Shown in pieces: positions 1-8,718 of a stretch of 31,184 nucleotides of DNA. The notes under the pieces are model-generated. The model had not been told where the DNA came from, did no database searches, and saw only the letters and a list, made by a program, of their open reading frames with translations. Each line of letters begins with the position of its first letter. The first letter of the stretch is position 1. Position numbers and translations under genes: made by a program. Source of the DNA: a bacterium (lineage in GTDB: Bacteria > Bacillota_A > Clostridia > Lachnospirales > Lachnospiraceae); assembly GCA_004562915.1 (NCBI GenBank), contig SFQZ01000025.1, forward strand, positions 1 through 31,184, given 5' to 3'.

Positions 1-1082
1 CGGAATGCTTCCAACAGCCTGTCATTCTGCTCTGGTTTCATGATGCAGAAGCGGATAAAGTGATTGTCCAGGAACGGGAAGGTTGAGCAGTCGCGGATCA
101 TCAGACCCTTGCGTATGCAGTGATCAAAAAGATCCTGTGAGGTCACATCCTGACGGAGTATTTTGACAAGCATAAAGTTTGCCATCGGCTCAAAGACAGT
201 GACAGTGTCCCAGGTGGACAATTCCTTATAGATCCGATCACGTTCTGAGGTGATCAGATCACGTGTAAGCTGAATATATTCTTCATCAGGGAACATCAGG
301 CGTCCGGCAATCTCTGCCAGAGAATTGATGGTCCACGGGTTTTTACGGGTATTGATCGCTTTGATCAGATCCTGATTGCCGGTGATGGCATAGCCCAGAC
401 GGAGACCGGGTGCGGCAAAGAACTTGGAGGTTCCCCGCAAAATGATCAGGTTGGTATAATAATTGGTCAGCGGCACGGAAGTAACTTCGTTTTCGTGAGG
501 TGCAAACTCTACATAAGTTTCATCCACCATCACAAAGATTCCATACTGAAGACAGGCATCCAGGATACGACGCATCTGCCTGCAGGTGATAGCTGTAGAG
601 GTAGGATTGTTCGGATTGCACAGAACCAGAAGATCAAGCTGATCTGAAAGATGGCTGCAGAAGTCATCAACGTCCATACGGAAGCCATTTTCCTCCTTCA
701 GTGGGTAGTACAGGGTGGTTCCGCCTCCCAGAGAAATCTCACGTTCGTATTCAGAGTAGGTGGGACCGAGAATCAAAGCTTTTTTCGGATGGCGGGTTTG
801 AATAAACAGAGAAATCAGCTCAGTGGAACCATTTCCCACGATAATATTCTCGGGTTGAGTTCCGGCATACTCAGCGATGCACTTGCGAAGAGCCGTATAT
901 TCCCGATCGGGATAAGTGGTAATGGCATCCAGATTCTCAGCCAGAGTGGAGCGTAAACGATAAGAAATTCCAAGAGGATTCACATTGGCACTGAAGCTGA
1001 TGATATCCTCTTTTTTTATGTGGTAATATTTTTCAATTGCTTCCAGGTCGCTGCCGTGGAAATGATCTTTATGCTTAATCAT
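1..1082 (-). CDS. PLP-dependent class I/II aminotransferase (HisC/CobD-like), 3' end outside window
   Basis: This reading frame is open for 360 codons and leaves the window before its stop. It starts at an ATG (1082-1080) behind an AGGAGAA ribosome site. The protein is a fold-type I PLP enzyme. It has the substrate-side FSANVNPLG motif near residue 30, the CNPNNPTS loop (N157), VDETYVEF (D187, Y190), the Schiff-base lysine K220 in RGTSKFF, and the following GLRLGY arginine. The FSANVNPLG start recalls threonine-phosphate decarboxylase CobD and histidinol-phosphate aminotransferase HisC. These two cannot be separated by eye, and no cobalamin or histidine gene is adjacent within the window. It is divergent from the solenoid/Hsp70-like operon and shares its upstream region. 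The family is secure; the substrate is unknown. Confidence 0.85.
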   Translation of the reverse strand, partial: MIKHKDHFHGSDLEAIEKYYHIKKEDIISFSANVNPLGISYRLRSTLAENLDAITTYPDREYTALRKCIAEYAGTQPENIIVGNGSTELISLFIQTRHPKKALILGPTYSEYEREISLGGGTTLYYPLKEENGFRMDVDDFCSHLSDQLDLLVLCNPNNPTSTAITCRQMRRILDACLQYGIFVMVDETYVEFAPHENEVTSVPLTNYYTNLIILRGTSKFFAAPGLRLGYAITGNQDLIKAINTRKNPWTINSLAEIAGRLMFPDEEYIQLTRDLITSERDRIYKELSTWDTVTVFEPMANFMLVKILRQDVTSQDLFDHCIRKGLMIRDCSTFPFLDNHFIRFCIMKPEQNDRLLEAF

Positions 1083-1103
1083 AATGTAACTTCTCCTCTT
1101 TCC

Positions 1104-1132
1104 TTGCATCCATGTTTTGGTTGGTGTATAAT
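1104..1132 (+). promoter_or_regulatory. Sigma-A-type promoter for the solenoid/Hsp70-like/TPR operon
   Basis: TTGCAT (1104-1109) and a perfect TATAAT (1127-1132) are 17 bases apart. Transcription would start near 1139, about 100 bases before the preferred start codon at 1242. The site overlaps the upstream region of the divergent aminotransferase. Confidence 0.65.
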
Positions 1133-1241
1133 TTAATATGAAATAATTTTGTGTATTGTGAAATATGGTTTTACATCTTATATAAATTATAATGCGAGAT
1201 GGAAATTAGTCAAGAGGCGTACTTGGCCTCAGTTGGAAAAG

Positions 1242-4200
1242 ATGTCAGAAAGAAAGCAGGAGCAGGTGAATACTTTGAAGAGAAGAATGGAACAGTTGAT
1301 AAACGGAAGATTTGAATATGAAGTACCCAATCTGGTTCTCTCTGATACGGAAATCACTGTTGAGACAAAAGCAGGGGAGAATTATCGGGGAGAATTATTT
1401 ATAGGAGCGGCGGACAATCGCCGGATTAAGGGGATGGCTATGTCTTCTGACCGGCGGCTTTTGCTGGCAAAAGAAAAATTTTCAGGAACAGCTGTATGTA
1501 TTCCTTACGGTATTGATGTGAAGGGGCTTAGTGCAGGGGATGAGGTACAGGCTGAGATTACGATCAACAGCAGTCTGGGAGAGTACCAGGTTCCCGTTAA
1601 GCTGACAATACAGGATGGGCAGATACAGACATCTCTGGGAAAAATCCGCACGCTGAACGATTTTGTAAAGCTGGCAGAGAATGATTACAGAGAGGCTTTT
1701 CGGCTGTATGCCAGTAAAAGCTTTCCGAAAGTACTGCAGGGATCAGACAGAAAATATCTGAGTCTGTACAGGGGAATGTCTAAAAATCCTGTAACTTATC
1801 AGCATATGGAAGAATTCTTGATTGGTGCAGGTAAGAAGGAACCGGTACAGATCCATTTGGATAAAGAAGGAAAAAACTGGGAAAGAATTGAGAGTACATT
1901 GAAGGATTCCCTCTATCTGTATAAAAACACCTGGGGTTTTGTCAAGATGGAAGTGGAAGTCAGAGGAGATTTTCTTGAAGTGGAGAAAAAAGTAATCACT
2001 TCGGAAGATTTTATCGGCAGTGTATATGGGCTGGAATATCTGATTCGGAAAGATAAACTGGGACATGGGAAAAAATACGGTCAGATTCGGATTAAAACGG
2101 TGTATGGAACATTGATTTATGAAGTGACGGCATCGGGCAATTCAGAATATCAGATAAGCACACACATATTTGAAAAGAAAGCACAGGCGCAGATCGCGCT
2201 GGCATATAAAAAGTTCCGTCTGGGAGAAATCAGCCAGGAAGAATGGAAAGATCTCACCCTCCATGAGTTGAAAGAATTAAAGGATCTGGGGTGCTATTTC
2301 CCAAGACATCAGCTGATGGAGGCATATGTATATTACCAAACAGGAAATATTCCTGATGCAATGTCTGCACTCTGGCCGCTTAGAGAACTGTCATTTTCAA
2401 GAGAGCAGATGGAAGAAGAGGCAGTATATCTGGCACTTGCTGTGAGAACGGGGGTAGCCACCGATGAGCAGCGGGCATCGGCGCGTGAGAGGATTGCAAC
2501 TTTGCATCGCATGAATCCGGGAAGCAGGATTATTCTGTCTGTTCTTATGGATGGGGAAGAATACCGTAGATCAAGTGCAAAACAGCTGTATTTGATGGAA
2601 GAGTTGTATCAGCTGGGATGTACCAGTCCGTTTTTATATCTGGATGCTTATGAGTTGATCGAAAAAGAAGAGAATAATTTGAAAAAGCTTTCACCGTTTA
2701 TGGTTCAGGTGTTGAATTTTGCTGCAAAGCATGGAAAGCTTACGGGGGAACTTACCCTTCGGATTGGACATCTGTCAGAATATGTGAAGTCTTATCGTCC
2801 CATGATTTATGAACTTTTGGTAAGCTGCTATGAAGCATTTCCTGGGAAAAATCTGGTAGACAGCATTTGCAAATATATTATGAAGGGGCAGCCGGGAAAG
2901 AAAAAGTATTTTCGATGGTATGCGCTGGCTGTTGAACAGGATATTCGGATTACCAGGTTATATGAGTACTATATAGAGACGATGCCGAAAGGATATCCGG
3001 ATGTACTGCCACAGGTGATCCGTATGTATTTTGTGTATAATAATGCACTCAGCAGCAAAAAACGAGCTCAGATATATGCCAATGTCATCAGAAATAAAGA
3101 AGTGGATAAAGCCACATATCAGAATTATAAGAAATCCATGGAGCAATTTGCCATGGAGTCTTTGAAAGCCGGAAAAATCAATGAGGATTTTGCGGCAGTT
3201 TATCAGGAATGTATCGGAGGACTTACCAGTAAAGCTACAGGGGAAATGCTTGCAAGAGTGATGTTTTCTTACAGGATTTACTGTGATGATCCTAAGATAA
3301 GAAATGTAATCGTGTGTCATGAAGAATTGGAACAGGAGGAGGTTTACCCCTGCAACGACGGAGTTGCATATATCAATCTGTACAATACGAATGCCAGAAT
3401 TTTCTTTGAAGATGACAGGAAAAGAAGATTTGTATCCACAGTGGACTACAATCTTCAGAAACTGATGGATGAAAAAGAATATGTGAAACAATGCGCATCA
3501 CTGGATGTATCATTTCCGGGGCTTTTATTGGCTGTCTGCAGTGGTAAAAGTGAGATTCGTGTGAGAAATCTGGGATGTTATCAGCATGTTGCACAGATGC
3601 AGGAATTTCGTGAGGAGTATCGCCACAATATCTGTAAAAAGATTTTGGAATATTATGCAGCGCATGCGGGCGATGATACTTTGGACAGCTATCTGAAAAA
3701 GATGGATTACATGACATTTGCAAAGGTCGACAAAGTGATTCTGGCAGAGCTTCTGATTGAAAAAGGCATGTATGAGATGGCTTTAGAGATTGTGAAAGAG
3801 TATGGATATGAAGGAATACGGACAGAGAGTCTTGTAAAACTGGCAAGCCGTATGATTCTGCGTATGGAGTTTGTGGAACAGGAGGAGCTTGTATATCTGT
3901 CTCTGCATGTTTTTGAAGAAGGGAAATATGATGATATTATTCTTTCTTATTTGAGTGATAATCTATTGGGACCGGTAGAACAGATGGCTCTCTTGTGGGA
4001 GAGAATGAAAGGATTTCAGCTGGAAACCTACGCTCTGGAAGAAGAAATCATGCTTCTTGCCATGTTTGGAAGAGTATATCTGAAACAGGGGCACGATATT
4101 TTGAAAAGCTACATTCAGCAGAAAGGTAAGCAGCAGGTGATACTGGCATATCTTTCGTTCTGGGCCTATGATTATTTCCTGGGACAAAAAGAGACGGATG

Positions 4201-4811
4201 CGTATATTTTCCAGTGCCTGGAAATCTGCTTTGAGAAAAAGCTGGAGGTGGACAGAATCTGTCGGTTGGCTCTCCTTAAGTATTATTCTGAAAATAAGAC
4301 CATATCAGAGAAGGAAGACAGATGGATACGTAGAATTCTGGAAGAATGCAGTGAAACAGGTCTCAGATTTGCATTTTTTCGAAATTTACCATCATGTTAT
4401 ACCAAACCATACCAGTTGGATGATAAACAATTTGTGGAGGCAAGATATCCTGCCAATGCAAAAGTAAATATTCACTATTGTCTGGAAACAGAGAAGGATA
4501 CAAGTCAAAAGTTCAAGAGTGAACCGATGAGAAATATGTATCAGGGAATTTTTGTTAAAGAATTTCTGCTGTTTTATGGCGAGACACTTCGTTATTATCT
4601 GACGGTTGAAACACCGAAAGAAACCATAGAGACGGAAGAGAAAACCTTGATGCTGGAGGAAACTTCTCAGGAAGGAAACTCCAAATATCAATTGTTAAAT
4701 CAGATGCTGGCGGGACAGAAACTGCTGCAATATGAGCAGACGGAGGATGCCATGCATGAATATCTGGTAAGGGAACGGCTGGCAGAAAAGATGTTCCCTC
4801 TGATTGAGTGA
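1242..4811 (+). CDS. Very large alpha-solenoid protein of unknown function (DUF5717-like)
   Basis: No characterised homologue is recognised; from memory it resembles the Lachnospiraceae family DUF5717. The protein has about 1189 residues. Residues ~15-125 read as a beta-rich, Ig-like domain (GELFIGAADNRR, VCIPYGIDVKGL). A long middle part from ~300 to ~1050 is almost wholly helical and looks like degenerate TPR-type solenoid repeats. A second beta-rich segment follows near ~1070-1130 (KVNIHYCLE, EFLLFYGETLRYYLTVE), then an acidic tail. No signal peptide or membrane segment is seen. The frame is open back to a TTG at 1149, but homologous-looking sequence begins near MEQLINGRFEYE, so ATG 1242 is preferred and ATG 1287 is an alternative; neither has a strong ribosome site. 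It ends 19 bases before the Hsp70-like gene, so the two are co-transcribed. Confidence 0.8.
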   Translation: MSERKQEQVNTLKRRMEQLINGRFEYEVPNLVLSDTEITVETKAGENYRGELFIGAADNRRIKGMAMSSDRRLLLAKEKFSGTAVCIPYGIDVKGLSAGDEVQAEITINSSLGEYQVPVKLTIQDGQIQTSLGKIRTLNDFVKLAENDYREAFRLYASKSFPKVLQGSDRKYLSLYRGMSKNPVTYQHMEEFLIGAGKKEPVQIHLDKEGKNWERIESTLKDSLYLYKNTWGFVKMEVEVRGDFLEVEKKVITSEDFIGSVYGLEYLIRKDKLGHGKKYGQIRIKTVYGTLIYEVTASGNSEYQISTHIFEKKAQAQIALAYKKFRLGEISQEEWKDLTLHELKELKDLGCYFPRHQLMEAYVYYQTGNIPDAMSALWPLRELSFSREQMEEEAVYLALAVRTGVATDEQRASARERIATLHRMNPGSRIILSVLMDGEEYRRSSAKQLYLMEELYQLGCTSPFLYLDAYELIEKEENNLKKLSPFMVQVLNFAAKHGKLTGELTLRIGHLSEYVKSYRPMIYELLVSCYEAFPGKNLVDSICKYIMKGQPGKKKYFRWYALAVEQDIRITRLYEYYIETMPKGYPDVLPQVIRMYFVYNNALSSKKRAQIYANVIRNKEVDKATYQNYKKSMEQFAMESLKAGKINEDFAAVYQECIGGLTSKATGEMLARVMFSYRIYCDDPKIRNVIVCHEELEQEEVYPCNDGVAYINLYNTNARIFFEDDRKRRFVSTVDYNLQKLMDEKEYVKQCASLDVSFPGLLLAVCSGKSEIRVRNLGCYQHVAQMQEFREEYRHNICKKILEYYAAHAGDDTLDSYLKKMDYMTFAKVDKVILAELLIEKGMYEMALEIVKEYGYEGIRTESLVKLASRMILRMEFVEQEELVYLSLHVFEEGKYDDIILSYLSDNLLGPVEQMALLWERMKGFQLETYALEEEIMLLAMFGRVYLKQGHDILKSYIQQKGKQQVILAYLSFWAYDYFLGQKETDAYIFQCLEICFEKKLEVDRICRLALLKYYSENKTISEKEDRWIRRILEECSETGLRFAFFRNLPSCYTKPYQLDDKQFVEARYPANAKVNIHYCLETEKDTSQKFKSEPMRNMYQGIFVKEFLLFYGETLRYYLTVETPKETIETEEKTLMLEETSQEGNSKYQLLNQMLAGQKLLQYEQTEDAMHEYLVRERLAEKMFPLIE

Positions 4812-4830
4812 TGAAGGTGGAGGCACAAAG

Positions 4831-6078
4831 ATGAATGAAGTCAGAAATATTATAGTTGGTTTTGACCTGGGGGAAAAAGTATCACAGCTCTGCTATTATG
4901 ACAGAAGAGAAGGAGAGCCGGTCTCGCTGCCCATGAAAGTGGGAAGCGGTCAGTATACATTTCCCAATTGTCTGAGCAAAAAGTCACGTGAAGAGGAATG
5001 GCATTTTGGTCTTGAAGTGGAATATTTTGTAAGCCAGCAGGAAGAAATATATCTGGATAATCTATATGAACTCTGTTCCAATGAACGTACGGTAACAGTG
5101 GACGGCCAGGAGAGGCAGACAGGGGAACTTCTGGGAATTTTTATAGGGAAAGCACTTCGGATTCTGGGGGTTCCGGATCCCATTAAGAGTGTCAGCGGTC
5201 TTATGATAACCACGCCGAAACTGACAAAAGCTATGGTAGAAAATATAAGAGTTGCCTGTGAATATATGGGATTTTCCAGAAAGAGATGTTTCCTTCAAGA
5301 TTATGAGGAAAGTTTTTATTATCATACGTTGTATCAGAAAATGGAAATATGGAGCAGAAATGTGGCGTTGTTTACCTTTGATCAGGATGAAGTGGCTTTC
5401 TCGAAACTTGTGATGGATAAAAAGACAAAACCGGTGCAGGTCAGCGTAAAGAGAGGAAAGAGAGTTACGCTGCATCAGGATGCGGTAGCAAGAGATTTTG
5501 ATTTTTACGAACTGATTCAGGAATCCATTGGAAATGAAGTGTTTTCCAGTATTTTTCTGGTAGGAGAGGGATTTGACAGAGAGTGGGCTGTGCGCTCGGT
5601 ACCTCTTTTGTGTCGTCATCAGCGACATGTATTTTATGGTAATAACCTGTTTGCAAAGGGTGCATGTTATGGCGCAAAGGAAAAGGTAGAGGAACGAAAT
5701 CTGAAGGGGTATCTGTATGCGGGAAATGATATGGTAAGGCTGAATGTGGGAATGGATATGATGGTTTTTGGTACACCGGCTTATCATTCATTGATTTCTG
5801 CAGGTGTCAACTGGTATGAGGCTGTGGGCGACTGTGAGCTTCTGATGGATGATACTGAAGAACTTACTTTTGTGGTGAGCAATATGGAAAATACGCGGAA
5901 AGAACGATATAGTATGACACTTCCGGGACTCCCCAAAAGACCGCCGAAAGCCACAAGACTGCATCTGCATCTGGAATTTGAGTCTGCAAATCGTTGTAAG
6001 ATTGATGTGGAAGATATGGGATTTGGAGAAATGTATCCAAGTTCAGGATTAAAATGGCAGGAAACAATGGTTGGTTAA
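4831..6078 (+). CDS. Divergent mini-Hsp70-like protein (DUF5716-like)
   Basis: This 415-residue protein starts at ATG 4831 behind GGTGGAGG. It appears to be a compact, degenerate member of the actin/Hsp70 superfamily. Residues 7-22 (IIVGFDLGEKVSQLCYY) match the phosphate-1 loop. Residues 121-147 (ITTPKLTKAMVENIRVACEYMG) match the DnaK strand-helix ending in the ATKDAGRIAG region. Residues 153-167 sit where INEPTAAALAYG lies. IFLVGEGF (241-248) and NNLFAKGACYGA (271-282) match the adenosine motif. Residues ~291-404 (RNLKGYLYAGND, then LPGLPKRPP and KIDVEDMGFGE) follow the Hsp70 beta substrate-binding domain. The phosphate-2 DLGGGTFD loop has become TFDQDEVAF, subdomain II looks shortened and there is no helical lid, so ATPase activity is doubtful. 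From memory it matches DUF5716. It lies between the solenoid and TPR genes. Confidence 0.8.
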   Translation: MNEVRNIIVGFDLGEKVSQLCYYDRREGEPVSLPMKVGSGQYTFPNCLSKKSREEEWHFGLEVEYFVSQQEEIYLDNLYELCSNERTVTVDGQERQTGELLGIFIGKALRILGVPDPIKSVSGLMITTPKLTKAMVENIRVACEYMGFSRKRCFLQDYEESFYYHTLYQKMEIWSRNVALFTFDQDEVAFSKLVMDKKTKPVQVSVKRGKRVTLHQDAVARDFDFYELIQESIGNEVFSSIFLVGEGFDREWAVRSVPLLCRHQRHVFYGNNLFAKGACYGAKEKVEERNLKGYLYAGNDMVRLNVGMDMMVFGTPAYHSLISAGVNWYEAVGDCELLMDDTEELTFVVSNMENTRKERYSMTLPGLPKRPPKATRLHLHLEFESANRCKIDVEDMGFGEMYPSSGLKWQETMVG

Positions 6079-6090
6079 AGGAGGGGCAGA

Positions 6091-6948
6091 ATGAGCGGTT
6101 ATATATTATGTCAGGTAAAACGGGCCAAACTGCCCTATTATATAGAGAATGTCAGTACAAATATATATTCTATCGAGGAATTGTGTTTTTATTTGTATCA
6201 TAATATATATTTACTGGATTCTACGATTATCAATGAGGAATTATGTTTTTGGCTCAGAGATGAACTGGGACTGAAAAAATTGGCACAGAAGCTTTACAAT
6301 CTTCTGGATGAGAATCTTAAGATCGGTGATTTTATTCTTCCGATTTTCAAGGAAATTAATTATCTGTCGTTGGATGAATTCAGAAAACTGAATCAGCAGA
6401 TTCAGAAGTTCTCCCAGGAACCGGAGGTGCTTCGTCAAAAAATCAAAGGGGATTATCTGATGGAACATGGCAAATATGTCAATGCCATCAAAGTTTACCA
6501 GAAAGCTCTCCATGATAAGATTGAAGGGAATGTTATAGAAAAAGATCAGCTGGGCGGTCAGTTTGTCGGAGGTATATACCATAATATGGGATGTGCATAT
6601 GCAAGACTGTTCCAGATGGAAGAGGCGATTACCTGCTTTTCACGGGCGTATGAGCATCTGAGGACGATGGCATCTATTAAAAGTTATCTGTATGCGGTCT
6701 ATATGGAAAAAGGGATTCGGGCTTTTGCACAAAAGGCTGCAGAGCTGGGAGTGGACAGTAACAGTGAAAGTGAGATTCTTGCAGAAGTAGAAGAAACTGC
6801 AAAAGAAATGTTTGAATCCGAAGACGGAAAAGAATATGCAAAAGCACTGGAAGAAAAAAAGAAAGGAAATTTTGACGGATACCGGAAAGCATTGGAAAAT
6901 ATGTTAGAAAGGCTTACGAGAGAATACCATCGGAGTACGGGGTATTAA
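6091..6948 (+). CDS. TPR-repeat protein, third gene of the Hsp70-like operon
   Basis: This 285-residue soluble protein starts at ATG 6091 behind an ideal AAAGGAGG that overlaps the end of the previous gene, 12 bases after its stop. At least two tetratricopeptide-type repeats are readable: GDYLMEHGKYVNAIKVYQKA near residues 123-142, and YHNMGCAYARLFQMEEAITC near 167-186. The N-terminal ~100 residues are helical without a recognised motif. The C-terminal third is charged and coiled-coil-like (ESEILAEVEETAKEMFE). There is no signal peptide. TPR proteins commonly bind peptide tails of partners, including Hsp70, which fits its place beside the Hsp70-like gene, but no partner is proven. No terminator is evident before the next promoter at 6963. 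Confidence 0.8.
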   Translation: MSGYILCQVKRAKLPYYIENVSTNIYSIEELCFYLYHNIYLLDSTIINEELCFWLRDELGLKKLAQKLYNLLDENLKIGDFILPIFKEINYLSLDEFRKLNQQIQKFSQEPEVLRQKIKGDYLMEHGKYVNAIKVYQKALHDKIEGNVIEKDQLGGQFVGGIYHNMGCAYARLFQMEEAITCFSRAYEHLRTMASIKSYLYAVYMEKGIRAFAQKAAELGVDSNSESEILAEVEETAKEMFESEDGKEYAKALEEKKKGNFDGYRKALENMLERLTREYHRSTGY

Positions 6949-6962
6949 ATTCCAAGAAGTGC

Positions 6963-6991
6963 TTGACACGACTGCTTTACTATGATAGAGT
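6963..6991 (+). promoter_or_regulatory. Promoter for the amino-acid ABC operon
   Basis: A perfect TTGACA (6963-6968) is followed after 17 bases by TAGAGT (6986-6991). It lies directly upstream of the AAAGGAGA ribosome site of the substrate-binding lipoprotein. The -10 box is imperfect. A nearer TATGAT (6981-6986) is only 12 bases away, too close to pair with this -35. Confidence 0.55.
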
Positions 6992-7026
6992 GTTACCATG
7001 CGAATTGGATAAAGGAGACTATTATT

Positions 7027-7935
7027 ATGAAGAAGAAAGTTTTAAGTTTATTATTAGCAACCTCTATGGTTCTGTCTATGTTTGCAGGCTGTGGTGCGAA
7101 AGAAGAAGAGACACAGACAGATGCTTCTCAGGAGACTGAGACAGCTGATGAGACAGAGGAAGCAGCTGAGGATGAAGCGGAAGAGGAAGAAGAAGTTTCT
7201 GATGTGACAGATTCCAGCAGTGTCAAGACTTTCACTGTTGGTTTTGATGCAGAATATCCGCCGTATGGATACATGGATGATAATGGTGAATATACTGGAT
7301 TTGACCTGGAACTGGCACAGGCTGTATGTGACCTGGAAGGATGGAAGTTAGTAAAGAAACCGATTAACTGGGATTCTAAGGATATGGAGCTGAATTCGGG
7401 TTCTATTGATTGTATCTGGAATGGATTCACTATGAACGGACGGGAAGATGATTATACATTCTCTGTTCCTTATGTGGATAACAGCCAGGTAATCGTTGTT
7501 GCTGAGAATTCCGGTATTTCAACACTGGCAGATCTGGCAGGCAAAATCGTTGGTGTTCAGGCAGCTTCTGCAGCTCTGGATCTTTTACAGAGTGAGGAAG
7601 AAGGAGGACAGAAAGCTCTGGCAGATACTTTCGGTTCATTGAATGAATTTGCTGATTATAATACAGCATTTACCGAATTGCAGGCGGGTGCTCTGGATGC
7701 TCTGGCAATTGACGTAGGAGTTGCTAAATATCAGTTGAATTCCAGAGGTGAAGGATTTATGATTCTGGATGAAACTTTGAATACAGAACAGTACGCAATC
7801 GGATTTAGAAAAGGTGATCAGGAACTGTGTGATATTGTCAATGCAGATCTTCAGAAACTGACAAATGATGGTACAGTAGCCGAACTTGCTGAGAAGTATG
7901 AGATCGCTGATATGGTTACATTAAAAGCGGAATAA
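7027..7935 (+). CDS. Amino-acid ABC transporter substrate-binding lipoprotein (family 3)
   Basis: This 302-residue lipoprotein starts at ATG 7027 behind AAAGGAG; the frame extends upstream to 6982 without a ribosome site. Residues 1-22 are a lipoprotein signal peptide ending in the lipobox FAGC, so the protein is anchored on the outer face of the membrane. A ~45-residue, very acidic Glu/Thr/Asp linker follows. The bi-lobed solute-binding domain then begins at VGFDAEYPPYGYMD and contains IWNGFTMNGRED and the hinge region LADLAGKIVGVQAASAALD. This is typical of polar amino-acid binding proteins (Gln, His, Arg, cystine); the ligand cannot be told by eye. It is the first gene of a transporter operon and is separated from the permease gene by a strong hairpin. 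Confidence 0.9.
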   Translation: MKKKVLSLLLATSMVLSMFAGCGAKEEETQTDASQETETADETEEAAEDEAEEEEEVSDVTDSSSVKTFTVGFDAEYPPYGYMDDNGEYTGFDLELAQAVCDLEGWKLVKKPINWDSKDMELNSGSIDCIWNGFTMNGREDDYTFSVPYVDNSQVIVVAENSGISTLADLAGKIVGVQAASAALDLLQSEEEGGQKALADTFGSLNEFADYNTAFTELQAGALDALAIDVGVAKYQLNSRGEGFMILDETLNTEQYAIGFRKGDQELCDIVNADLQKLTNDGTVAELAEKYEIADMVTLKAE

Positions 7936-7957
7936 TCAATATAGAATGATAGAATAG

Positions 7958-8002
7958 AGCGAAGCAGACCCCTCGGGAGGATTCCCGGGGGGCATGTTCG
8001 CT
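7958..8002 (+). terminator. GC-rich hairpin between binding-protein and permease genes
   Basis: CCCCTCGGGA (7969-7978) pairs with TCCCGGGGGG (7983-7992) around a GGAT loop with one G-U wobble. An outer AGCGAA/TTCGCT stem (7958-7963 with 7997-8002) extends it. No T-run follows, so it is less likely a full stop than an RNA-stabilising or partial-termination hairpin. Such hairpins keep the binding protein in excess over the membrane subunits. Confidence 0.7.
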
Positions 8003-8058
8003 TAAAGAAGTATCAGGTGAAATGTTTTTGAGAGCTTTACCGTATGGAAGGAGAATAT

Positions 8059-8706
8059 ATGAGTTTTGAGGTGATGTTACGGCAGCTGACTATTGGGTTT
8101 GGTCAGACATGTCTCATATTTGCGCTGACATTGATTTTTTCTTTGCCTCTGGGTATGGTTGTTTATTTTGGAAGAGTCAGCCGTATTAAACCCATCAGTT
8201 GGATCGTAAAAATTTATATTTCCATTATGCGAGGCACACCGCTGATGCTTCAGCTCCTGATTTGGTATTTTGGACCATATTACCTGTGGGGGATGAATAT
8301 CGGAGGATATAAGTTTACCGCGATTTTGTTGGGGTGTTCCCTGAATTATGCAGCATATTTTGCGGAAATTTACAGATCCGGTATTGAATCCATACCGAAA
8401 GGACAATACGAAGCCGCTCAGCTTTTGGGATACAGTAAAAGTCAGACATTTTTCAAAGTGATACTTCCACAGGTGGTAAAGATTGTATTGCCGTCTGTAA
8501 CAAACGAAGTGATTACTCTTGTCAAAGATACTTCTCTTGTGTATTCCGTATCCTACATAGAAATGTTTGCTGTGGCAAAGCAGATCGCAGCTGCACAGAC
8601 GACGGTTATTCCGTTCTTTATAGCCGGTGTGTTCTATTATGTTTTTAATTTTGTGGTGGCATGGGTAATGGAACTGTTCGAAAAGAAACTGGATTACTAT
8701 CGTTAG
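8059..8706 (+). CDS. Amino-acid ABC transporter permease (HisM/GlnP family)
   Basis: This 215-residue membrane protein starts at ATG 8059 behind GGAAGGAGA; an in-frame ATG at 8044 lies within that ribosome site's upstream part and is less likely. It has the usual hydrophobic segments of the polar amino-acid permease family, the RGTPLMLQLL motif near residue 55, and the cytoplasmic EAA loop (YEAAQLLGYSKSQTFFKVILPQ region) that docks onto the ATPase. The length is normal for the family. It would form the homodimeric channel fed by the lipoprotein encoded upstream. The ATPase gene follows after 12 bases. Confidence 0.92.
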   Translation: MSFEVMLRQLTIGFGQTCLIFALTLIFSLPLGMVVYFGRVSRIKPISWIVKIYISIMRGTPLMLQLLIWYFGPYYLWGMNIGGYKFTAILLGCSLNYAAYFAEIYRSGIESIPKGQYEAAQLLGYSKSQTFFKVILPQVVKIVLPSVTNEVITLVKDTSLVYSVSYIEMFAVAKQIAAAQTTVIPFFIAGVFYYVFNFVVAWVMELFEKKLDYYR

Positions 8707-8718
8707 GAGGAATGAAAT

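Noticed and set aside
5062..5787. 241-codon antisense frame inside the Hsp70-like gene
   Set aside because: It is a shadow of the real gene, with His/Ile/Tyr-rich low-quality protein and no ribosome site.
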